Source: Candidatus Nanoarchaeia archaeon (GTDB taxonomy: Archaea > Nanobdellota > Nanobdellia > Woesearchaeales > SKIA01). Taken from it: a stretch of 64,000 nucleotides of DNA. The notes under the pieces are model-generated. The model saw only the letters and a program-made list of their open reading frames with translations, made no database searches and was not told the origin of the DNA. Below are positions 57,701 through 64,000 of this stretch, in pieces (the first letter of the stretch is position 1; each line of letters begins with the position of its first letter). Location: contig JANQNG010000031.1 in the NCBI GenBank assembly GCA_028279685.1, forward strand, positions 1 through 64,000. Reading direction: 5' to 3'. The position numbers and the translations under genes are program-made.

Positions 57701-60392
57701 ACAGTATTACTATGATTTAGATGGGGTTACTCCTGAGAAGATTTCTGTGTCGTTGAAGTCTTCTGGTAATGAGTATACTAATATTTCATATTTTTATGAT
57801 GGTTTTGGTAATTTGGTGCAGGTGAAATCGCTTGTTGATGATGAGGAGATTGTGAAGAATTTGTATTATGATGCTGAGTTTAGAGCTGTTGCTGAAGATA
57901 ATCCTTTTTTTACGGATTATTTTGAAAACATGAGTAGTAATGGAAGTTATCAGACGAATTACACGTATGATGTGCTGGATAGAGTTACTTCAGTATTGAA
58001 TCCTGATGGAAGTTCAAAGACAGTTGAGTTTTCACAATATAATATTACTGATTATGATGAGAATGATCATAAGCATATGTATGTGTTGGATGGTCATGGA
58101 AGGATTGTTTCTGTGTTTGAGTATAATGATAATATTGTGAATGAGACGTACGAAACAACGTATGAGTATGATGATAACGATAATTTGGTTGAGATTACGG
58201 ATACGTTAGGTAATGTGTTTGGATTTACGTATGATGCTTTAAGCAGGAAAACTAATATGTCTGATCCTGATTTGGGCAATTGGAGTTACGAGTATGACAA
58301 GAATGGGAATCTTGTTTTACAAATTGATAATATTGACAATGAGATATTATTAAGCTATGATGAACTGAATAGGATTAATGCAAAAAACAGCAGTGATGTA
58401 AATATCTCTTTTTATTATGATGAACAATATCTTGGAACGTTGACAAATACGACAGGAAGCAACGGTTTAGCAGATGCGTACACCTACGATGAGCGTTATC
58501 GAGTGATGTTGCATAATAAGTTTATGGATGATTTTGTTTTTAACACGAGTTTTGTGTATGATTCACAGAATAGGCTGGTAAGCAGAGAAGGATTCAGTGA
58601 GCTTGATTTCATCTATAATCAGCAAGGATTAATGGATGTTATTCCTGATGTGATTGACTCATCTAATTATAATGCGTTTGGTTCGATATTGAACAGAACG
58701 TATAATAATGGTTTGATTCAATCGTATGTGTATAATGACTCGAACGGAAGGTTGGTTTCTATTAGTATTCCTGATGTGCAGGGATTGACGTATACGTATG
58801 ATGCTGTTGGGAATATTTTGAGTATTAATGATACTGTGCAAGATAGAATGAGTGTTATGAGTTATGATGATCTTGATAGGTTGATTAGTGCTACGATTGG
58901 AGATGATTCATATCTGTATTCTTATAATGCTATTGGTAATATGATGTCGATTATTAAGAATGATGATGTGAAGCATTTTGTGTATGATGGTGATCAAGCT
59001 CATGCGCCTTCTTTGATTATTGAGGATGAAGCTGGAGTGAATGTGCATAACGTTAATAGTCTCGATACCCAGTCTCGCAATAGAACATATGAATTGTGGT
59101 TGATCAGTGATAATGAAAGTGAAGCTAATGATGTTGAATTAGCTGTTGATTTTGGCGATGGAAATAGTTTCAGCAACGATAGTTTATCAGTAAATGGCTC
59201 TGTTTTAGCATTCATTGAGCATGATTACAATAATGGAGGAGATTATGCTATTAATGTTTCTACGTCATCAAGAGGAGATATTGACGACTGGGAAATCATA
59301 TCTACTAAGTTTGGCCTACATGCGAATAGTCTAGATATCTTATCGAGGAATGTGTCTAACACGATGTATGAACTTGTGGCTTCCAGTGACATCAATAAAA
59401 CTATTAGTAATGTGAATTATTCGTGCAGTGAATCATTGGTTGGAGATACTTTAGAGAGTATTAGTTCATTGAGTAGCTTCTATTGGAACATAACCCACAA
59501 CTATTCATCACCTGGCAGGAAAACATTCTCTTGCACTATTACTTCAGATGACGGAAGCGACGCAATCAGTAAAGAGTTCATCATAAAGTCTCTTGGGGTG
59601 GAGGATTATGATATTTTAGTGAAGGATGTAGGTTTATACGTGATCACTTTCAACGCTAAGAACTACTATCATGATTTGTGGACGCAGATCGAAGTTGATG
59701 CTGCTGGATCTTCTTTCAGTGAGTATGCTTTGATATCTTATGATGAATCAGTCATGTCGTTTATTGAGGTAAACTACACCTCAGACGGTCAACAGAGCTT
59801 TACCATAGAACTTTCCAACGGAAGCGTAATAACCTTGTATAATGATTCGTTCAATATCCAAGGAGCAGTCATCGAGAATTACTATCGAACACAAACTAAC
59901 ACCACCAACCTCTACATGTTCGATGTCTTGAATCAATGGTATGCTGGCGAAATCAACTGGACAGTAAACAATAGCCAAAACAGCTCGATAGTTGGCTTTA
60001 ACGAATCTGTTATGGTGATTGTGGAGGAGGATTACGGTCAAGGACTGCATATTGTTGATATTAATGCTACAAAGCAATCTTACACTGATAAAGTGAAAGA
60101 CCAGTTTAATATCAATCCTCTGGAAATCAGCGAGTTAGAAGTAACTGATGTATCTGGCTATGTAGCGACAATCAAGGCAGTTATCTCCAATAATTACGGA
60201 AGCTCATTATCATTCAACCTAAACATCACTGGGGGATTGGTGAATCAGTCTGAGACGGAGTTGTTTACTGTCTCAGACAACACCACCATACCAGTAAGCG
60301 TAACAGTTCCAGATACTGGCGTCTACAACATTGAGGCTTATGTGAATTCCACCAGCTACACAGACAACGAATCAGTGGAGGTGATAGCATGA
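54768..60392 (+). CDS. giant secreted SpvB/FG-GAP/YD-repeat (Rhs/Tc-like) protein
   Basis: The 1874-residue protein follows a perfect GGAGGT site. A signal peptide (about 1-21) precedes an SpvB-like N-terminal domain (GAATYSFPIEIPKGINGLQP; GVVGAGWSL). Six FG-GAP/VCBS repeats follow (for example VDVNGDGFIDV, ADVNGDGLTDM; about 330-640). A long YD-repeat shell (about 750-1410) has YDANGN-type units such as YEYDKNGNLVLQ and YTYDAVGNILSI. From about 1430 to the end are four or five Ig/PKD-like domains. No Rhs core (DPxG) is present; it is on the next gene. The architecture resembles the TcB/TcC cocoon of bacterial toxin complexes, but is secreted with adhesin-like domains. Confidence 0.9.
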   Translation: MSRKLFVGLLILLVFVSFVYADDEYKPYLHKPSIPESPEITLYGQYNTQLFPGAATYSFPIEIPKGINGLQPSLVLSYNSQAMKSRPGVVGAGWSLNKDYVFRDVNHTPSNISDDEYILAFQGNAYELIYDNTSGFWRTEVDYHFKIENLSCSNDYGMYWLLTKKNGVQYRFGYEKTAEMTSSRGYVSRWHLDQVEDTFGNSMSYSYSENPHSEDSGATYLDSITYNEHSINLTYEDTVRPDRRKVYEQGSAVDESRRVEEISVYADDDLVRRYAFEYDLLSNSMSSMSNITQFGDDNSSILFTIDFDYANPSNEYYNDTSWMPSISFSDDTIPDYGVRLVDVNRDGLVDMIKRITGHSSYVYINTGSNWSNDPSWTFPAYVADGNGVDEGTRLADVNSDGWIDVIKAEEGDTKVVYTHNGSAWASNGWTFPGYFVTSSGEDQGYRLVDVNGDGFIDVLRAKDQSSYESWVNTGSGWSSDSNWDVPVYFVNTDHSDRGIRFVDVNGDGLSDLLRSRPGTNTAWLNTGTGWLQSDVWTPPIPFTKNDNSDEGVRFADVNGDGLTDMLQDFANSSSWTVRDAWINNGTGWVEQSEWEGPEQFTDDGKNKGRRLADVNGDGLLDIVVSYQAYNRYTWVRNDTLPYLLSVVVNEYGGKTLINYTPSTAFDHSIDNVSYLGFNVWVVHNVTANNSLDSVFDVVGVRNYSYAYGKYDYDKKEFRGFAETTEQSNDKVVKHYFHQDNATKGKEYKTEIYDDGVLYSKSEREYTYTYNDSIYNVSLVSSTEYQYDGLENPVVRNKSFVYDSFGNPISVYDHGDIAVEGDERNITYMYALNIDDWIVDKVARVSVFDTDNEKVKETSYYYDELGLTGIGTTGALTKTEQWLDGDNVLNYFDYDRFGNVIRSTDALGNSMRYTYDESHTYPISTVNALGHVTLFSYDVGTGNLLWSESNGIRTNYEYDTFGRVSKEIKPYDSSSYPTKQYYYDLDGVTPEKISVSLKSSGNEYTNISYFYDGFGNLVQVKSLVDDEEIVKNLYYDAEFRAVAEDNPFFTDYFENMSSNGSYQTNYTYDVLDRVTSVLNPDGSSKTVEFSQYNITDYDENDHKHMYVLDGHGRIVSVFEYNDNIVNETYETTYEYDDNDNLVEITDTLGNVFGFTYDALSRKTNMSDPDLGNWSYEYDKNGNLVLQIDNIDNEILLSYDELNRINAKNSSDVNISFYYDEQYLGTLTNTTGSNGLADAYTYDERYRVMLHNKFMDDFVFNTSFVYDSQNRLVSREGFSELDFIYNQQGLMDVIPDVIDSSNYNAFGSILNRTYNNGLIQSYVYNDSNGRLVSISIPDVQGLTYTYDAVGNILSINDTVQDRMSVMSYDDLDRLISATIGDDSYLYSYNAIGNMMSIIKNDDVKHFVYDGDQAHAPSLIIEDEAGVNVHNVNSLDTQSRNRTYELWLISDNESEANDVELAVDFGDGNSFSNDSLSVNGSVLAFIEHDYNNGGDYAINVSTSSRGDIDDWEIISTKFGLHANSLDILSRNVSNTMYELVASSDINKTISNVNYSCSESLVGDTLESISSLSSFYWNITHNYSSPGRKTFSCTITSDDGSDAISKEFIIKSLGVEDYDILVKDVGLYVITFNAKNYYHDLWTQIEVDAAGSSFSEYALISYDESVMSFIEVNYTSDGQQSFTIELSNGSVITLYNDSFNIQGAVIENYYRTQTNTTNLYMFDVLNQWYAGEINWTVNNSQNSSIVGFNESVMVIVEEDYGQGLHIVDINATKQSYTDKVKDQFNINPLEISELEVTDVSGYVATIKAVISNNYGSSLSFNLNITGGLVNQSETELFTVSDNTTIPVSVTVPDTGVYNIEAYVNSTSYTDNESVEVIA

Positions 60393-61699
60393 AACGAGCT
60401 ATTACACTCCTAATCATGATGTTGATTATTAGTTTACCAATTGTTTTCGCTGCTGAAATATCTCGAACCTATGACGCGAATGGAAATTTGATAAGGAACT
60501 CTGATGAAGATTTTTACAGAGTATATAATTCGTTAAATCAGTTATCAGAGATCAGGAACTACACCAACGACAATCTCATCCAAGAATATACTTACGATCT
60601 CACAGAAGAAAGAGTAGCCATCAAAAAAACATATGATAACACTGAATCTCTTATTGAATCAGTCTATTACGTTGATGAAACAGATCTACGAGTGGTTAAC
60701 AGTTCAGGCACTTATGACACTACATACGTTCATCAGAACGGCGAATTAGTCGCTGAAATAGATGACTCTGGATATAAGAGATTTCATCACAGCGATCATC
60801 TTGGCAGTTCATCAGTGGTTTCCGACGAGAGTGGAACAGTTTTGGAAAATACAAGTTATTCGCCTTACGGTGAAGTATTGTCGGGAGGTAGTTCAAGATA
60901 TGATTATGAAGGAAAGGAGTTAGATGATTATAGTGGATATGATTTCGAATTTAGGACGTATAATCCTGAGCTAGGATTGTTTAATCGACCAGATACCCTT
61001 ATCCCAAACGTATACGATCCTCAATCACTTAATAGATACATGTTTGAGAGAGGGAATCCATACAAGTATACTGATCCAACAGGACATCTTTGGGGAAGCT
61101 TTGTCCAAATTTATGGAGATACTCAATCATCTTCAAATTTAGCTAAAGAGAGCGATCCTAATGTACAACAAAATATGGGTGAAGGAATTTTAGTTGGTGC
61201 TGTTGCAAGTGCTACTGCTATGGTTGGTGGAACTCTTATCTATGGTACTGCATGGGCTACTGGTCCTGTAGGTGGACTTGCAATTTCTGTTATTGGGTTA
61301 GCTGCTGCAGGTTTGCATACATATGCAAAGAACAAAGAATATTATGAGCTATTAGAAAGATGTGGTGTTGATTGTTTAAGCATTCGTAAAAGTTTATTCA
61401 GTTTATTGAGTGGAGTCACTCCTGTACCAGATACCGAACTTTTTGGAATGGATAGTATGTATTCAGATCTATCTGGAGGATTTAATCCAACATCAATAAC
61501 TACTGGAAGTTTAGGTATAATTGGAATGAACTCAGATGGAACTCCAGTATTTAGGAAAGACAGTTCTGGAAATACACAAACTGATGCAGAATTCTGGGAA
61601 GATTATATGAATGGTGGAGGAGGGGGTGGTTCTGGAGGAGGCACTAATCCAGATATTGAAACAATTGATGAAATGAAAGAACGCCATGGACTAACGTAG
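60389..61699 (+). CDS. secreted Rhs-core protein with variable C-terminal domain
   Basis: The 436-residue protein overlaps the giant by 4 bp and has its own signal peptide (MKRAITLLIMMLIISLPIVF). YD repeats (YDANGNLIRNSDE, QEYTYD) lead into HHSDHLGSSSVVSDESG and the Rhs core (FRTYNPELGLFNRPDTLIPN ... NRYMFERGNPYKYTDPTGH), with the DPTG at 229-232 where Rhs proteins self-cleave. The variable C-terminal part has a glycine-rich hydrophobic segment (about 265-309), two Cys and a poly-Gly linker (about 409-418) just 18 residues from the end. Such C-termini are usually toxins; this one has no recognisable enzyme motif, and the hydrophobic segment suggests a membrane-active tip. Confidence 0.88.
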   Translation: MKRAITLLIMMLIISLPIVFAAEISRTYDANGNLIRNSDEDFYRVYNSLNQLSEIRNYTNDNLIQEYTYDLTEERVAIKKTYDNTESLIESVYYVDETDLRVVNSSGTYDTTYVHQNGELVAEIDDSGYKRFHHSDHLGSSSVVSDESGTVLENTSYSPYGEVLSGGSSRYDYEGKELDDYSGYDFEFRTYNPELGLFNRPDTLIPNVYDPQSLNRYMFERGNPYKYTDPTGHLWGSFVQIYGDTQSSSNLAKESDPNVQQNMGEGILVGAVASATAMVGGTLIYGTAWATGPVGGLAISVIGLAAAGLHTYAKNKEYYELLERCGVDCLSIRKSLFSLLSGVTPVPDTELFGMDSMYSDLSGGFNPTSITTGSLGIIGMNSDGTPVFRKDSSGNTQTDAEFWEDYMNGGGGGGSGGGTNPDIETIDEMKERHGLT

Positions 61700-61760
61700 T
61701 GATTCTGTTAAAAAATGGTTGGAAGGAACAAAAAGAGATTAAATAAGAATATAGAAAATT

Positions 61761-61770
61761 ATTTAAATTT
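61761..61770 (+). promoter_or_regulatory. TATA box of the predicted immunity gene
   Basis: ATTTAAATTT is centred 26 bp before the ATG at 61791, so the gene has a promoter separate from the Rhs operon. Confidence 0.62.
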
Positions 61771-61790
61771 GGAAGGTTGTCAAGATTACA

Positions 61791-62261
61791 ATGAATTATA
61801 GGGATAAACTTTGGTTAGTTGAGGATTTCACTTTTGGAGTATTATCTGCGTTGTTTAGTCTATACCACATACAATTTTTTTTAGTTATATTATACAAGAT
61901 ATTAAGTAATTTAATATCGTCAGTACCAGCATCTCAAACAAATATTTTCATGATAATATACATTTTAATTAATGCGGCCTTTTATTTTGTTGCTGCTAAA
62001 TTCTTGAAGAGATCATCCACAAAATCTGGAACTACTACAAATTTTCTGCATATTCTTTTGATAATTTTTGTGATTTACTACATAATTATTGATCTTCCAT
62101 TGGAGTTAATGGGATTCAAACCATCAGTAAACTTTCTCATATGGCTCTCTATTTTCTTGTTATTAGGAAATATAATTCTTTTGATTGTGTCAATAAAGCT
62201 TATGATGAATATAAAAGGACACAATCTCTTTAAACTTATTTCTGAAGTTAGAACAAGATAG
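61791..62261 (+). CDS. four-TM membrane protein, predicted immunity protein
   Basis: The 156-residue protein has four hydrophobic helices (about 13-37, 45-65, 78-100 and 108-134) with a short charged C-terminus (ISEVRTR). No family is recognised. It lies 91 bp after the Rhs-core gene in the same direction, where polymorphic toxin loci place the immunity gene, and it has its own leaderless promoter. A membrane immunity protein would match a membrane-active toxin tip. This role is inferred from position only. Confidence 0.65.
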   Translation: MNYRDKLWLVEDFTFGVLSALFSLYHIQFFLVILYKILSNLISSVPASQTNIFMIIYILINAAFYFVAAKFLKRSSTKSGTTTNFLHILLIIFVIYYIIIDLPLELMGFKPSVNFLIWLSIFLLLGNIILLIVSIKLMMNIKGHNLFKLISEVRTR

Positions 62262-62284
62262 ATTTCTTCTGATTAGTTATAATT

Positions 62285-63277
62285 TCAATTATCAGATTTA
62301 TCTTTAAAATCAGTTAGACTTCTCTGTGTTCCTTTTGACAATTTTTCTGCAAAATGCCTAACAGTATCGTCCATGTTTCCATGTCTTCTAAATTTAACCA
62401 AATATTTTTCTTTATCTATTTTTTTAGCATATTTAATTTGAACGAATGCATCGAATGCTTTAATTATCCATTTTTTCTTAGGTATTTGAGATTGTAATTC
62501 ATGATTCTGAGAAGGCCCTGTAAAATCAACTAGATATTCATGAGCTTTATTTGAATTAACTTCAATTTCTATGGTTTTATTAGTCATTGCATATGTTCTT
62601 CGTTGATCATCAGAGGGTATACTTGAGATGTATTCATTCCATAATATGCTCATAATGTATTCAATTGGTGGTTCAGAATCATAGAATTTAATTTTTCCCA
62701 GATCTTTTAGAATGTGTTTGAAGTTAACAGATATGCAGTTATCCAGTTTTTTATCTATTTTTTCATCCAAAATATTTCCAAAAACCTTCTTAATACTAAA
62801 AAAAGTATTTCTTTCAACATTACGAACAAATTCAACAATAGATAGATTTTTATCGAATTTAATTTTCCCCTCCTTGATTAAACTCCTAATATAGTCTTTT
62901 AGCTGGTTGCTACGCACCATATGGATTAAAATTACTATGTCATGATTATCAACGCTACCCTCTTCGCCAGTCCAACCAGTTAAATCATCATCATATTTTT
63001 CAATTTGGTTTATATCATCATTCCAGTAATCTTTATTAGTTGGGAGATTCTTTTTTACTTCTGTAATTAACCCGATTAAATCATTCTTAGAAACAATATC
63101 TGGAGAAACTATATTTGATGGGGAAATTTTGTTATTTTTTGTTGTTTTTAATTTTTTTCCAATGATTGAGAGATATCCAGATTCATATTTAAGAAGATGT
63201 GAGAATGCTATTATTACTCCAACTGTCTGTTGATAGTTATCAACTTCTTTCAATATATTCTCGTAATCATCAGACAA
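62285..63277 (-). CDS. uncharacterised protein, 330 aa
   Basis: No family is recognised. The protein is charged, Lys/Asp/Ile-rich and soluble, with segments such as NKISPSNIVSPDIVSKNDLI and RRTYAMTNKTIEIEVNSNKA. I placed the start at TTG 63277, preceded by an AAGGGGGAT ribosome-binding site that lies inside the end of the upstream gene (overlap 8 bp); the earlier part of the frame also begins at TTG. The overlap implies translational coupling with 63270-64000. High AT content suggests recent acquisition. It converges on the predicted immunity gene. Confidence 0.6.
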   Translation of the reverse strand: MSDDYENILKEVDNYQQTVGVIIAFSHLLKYESGYLSIIGKKLKTTKNNKISPSNIVSPDIVSKNDLIGLITEVKKNLPTNKDYWNDDINQIEKYDDDLTGWTGEEGSVDNHDIVILIHMVRSNQLKDYIRSLIKEGKIKFDKNLSIVEFVRNVERNTFFSIKKVFGNILDEKIDKKLDNCISVNFKHILKDLGKIKFYDSEPPIEYIMSILWNEYISSIPSDDQRRTYAMTNKTIEIEVNSNKAHEYLVDFTGPSQNHELQSQIPKKKWIIKAFDAFVQIKYAKKIDKEKYLVKFRRHGNMDDTVRHFAEKLSKGTQRSLTDFKDKSDN

Positions 63278-64000
63278 TTGTATCCCCCTTAAAATCTTGA
63301 AGTTTCCCCTCTCTAAAATTCTCAAATAGAAAATTAACAAACCTTGATAAAAAATTTTGACTGCATTTTGATTGAGGGATTATTATTATTTTACTTGTAT
63401 CAATAACCCACAAATCTGCTGATGAACCATCAAGATAATCAAGAATTGAAAGATTGATATATGGATTACAATGATAACAAGATAATGTTGAGTGTTTCAT
63501 TTTAGATAACACATTAATTAATCTCTTGTTATTTGACATATCATGAAAAATCTCTGTATTATAAGTTATCTCAAGAGGCTTAACTTCAAATTCTTCATTT
63601 TTTGTTCTTTGTCTATTGGCAAACATCTTGAAATTTGATAGGGCAATTTTTTTATATCCTTGAATAATTGAATCAAAAAATAATGAAAAATTAGAATCTA
63701 CTCGAAATAATCCTTCTCTTGAAATAAATCCGTTAAGAATATCCACAAAAGATTTATCTTTTTCTTTTTTCAAAGTAAATTCTATCTTGTCTATAAATTG
63801 ATCTTTATCAATAGCATATTCGAAAGAATCCTCGTAATTTTCTTTAGTATAAATAATTGCTGATTTTTTCAGATTATTCTTCCCATTGTCTGATTTTCTT
63901 TCATATGCAACTATTCTATTAGTGATTATTTTACCATTAGTTTTTTGTTGTAATAATTGTATAAGTTCTTTTAAGTCTTTTGAATTTAAAAAAGCTCTTG
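63270..64000 (-). CDS. uncharacterised protein, N-terminus beyond the window
   Basis: The frame is open from the right edge (64000) to the stop at 63270, so at least 242 residues belong to the gene and its start lies outside. It contains KDLKELIQLLQQKTNGKIIT near the edge, then charged helices, HSTLSCYHCNPYINLSILDY and SADLWVIDTSKIIIIPQSKC. The Cys-x-x-Cys could bind zinc, but no family is recognised. It is translationally coupled to the 330-residue protein downstream. Both are AT-rich. Confidence 0.62.
   Translation of the reverse strand, partial: RAFLNSKDLKELIQLLQQKTNGKIITNRIVAYERKSDNGKNNLKKSAIIYTKENYEDSFEYAIDKDQFIDKIEFTLKKEKDKSFVDILNGFISREGLFRVDSNFSLFFDSIIQGYKKIALSNFKMFANRQRTKNEEFEVKPLEITYNTEIFHDMSNNKRLINVLSKMKHSTLSCYHCNPYINLSILDYLDGSSADLWVIDTSKIIIIPQSKCSQNFLSRFVNFLFENFREGKLQDFKGDTIV

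Noticed and set aside
63270-63340. Single gene broken by a frameshift between the last two open frames
   Set aside because: A ribosome-binding site and TTG start fit ordinary translational coupling with an 8-bp overlap, so a frameshift is not required, though it cannot be excluded.

Overview
The window is archaeal chromosome, AT-rich and gene-dense on both strands. Archaeal markers are tandem archaellin genes, an archaeal-type IleRS, Trm1, Hjc, a 20S proteasome beta subunit, the KH/beta-CASP nuclease aCPSF1 (FttA), class III signal peptide pilins, TrmB regulators, tRNA introns with bulge-helix-bulge splice sites, and TATA boxes about 26 bp before start codons. The small gene sizes, the pilin style and a bacterial-type LeuRS suggest a DPANN lineage such as Woesearchaeota or Pacearchaeota. 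That placement is inference.

Layout. 0-9 kb: archaellins, ileS, a tRNA-Ile with two introns, small membrane proteins, a glycosyltransferase, a K+ channel-like protein and trm1. 10-18 kb: tRNA-Val, a module with an ATP-dependent ligase and two unknown proteins, two TrmB regulators, tRNA-Ser, an aldo/keto reductase and small membrane/Cys-rich proteins. 18-31 kb: leuS, tRNA-Glu, a CBS protein, hjc, a third TrmB, a RecB-like nuclease, a lipoprotein-like protein, fttA and psmB. 31-52 kb: a surface-glycan locus (two AsnB-type amidotransferases, glycosyltransferases, carbamoyltransferase/SGNH/DUF5989 cassette, radical SAM, flippase, kinase plus nucleotidyltransferase-HAD fusion, FkbM methyltransferase) with an AbrB/RelE toxin-antitoxin pair and a small wHTH operon inside it. 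52.5-62.3 kb: a secreted SpvB/FG-GAP/YD-repeat (Rhs/Tc-like) operon, with the Rhs core on a separate secreted polypeptide and a predicted membrane immunity protein downstream. 62.3-64 kb: two unknown overlapping genes.

Three things are not explained by ordinary annotation. (1) Nine roughly 100-bp elements and one half copy lie between 4.4 and 35.2 kb. Each is bounded by an 11-20 bp inverted repeat whose sequence differs between copies but stays complementary, and each has two conserved internal boxes (GCGWAGTAYT and CGRAGCG). This is the covariation expected of a structured RNA or a hairpin DNA element. (2) All four tRNA genes are followed by partial copies of their own ends, joined to or interrupted by short palindromes, and two also have such copies upstream. 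For tRNA-Ser and tRNA-Glu the promoter is spaced for the vestigial 5' copy, not the intact gene. (3) The archaeal Rhs-type operon is split in two and lies behind three direct repeats with an exact 21-bp period. In addition, all three TrmB genes carry an inverted repeat with a 4-nt spacer between TATA box and start codon.
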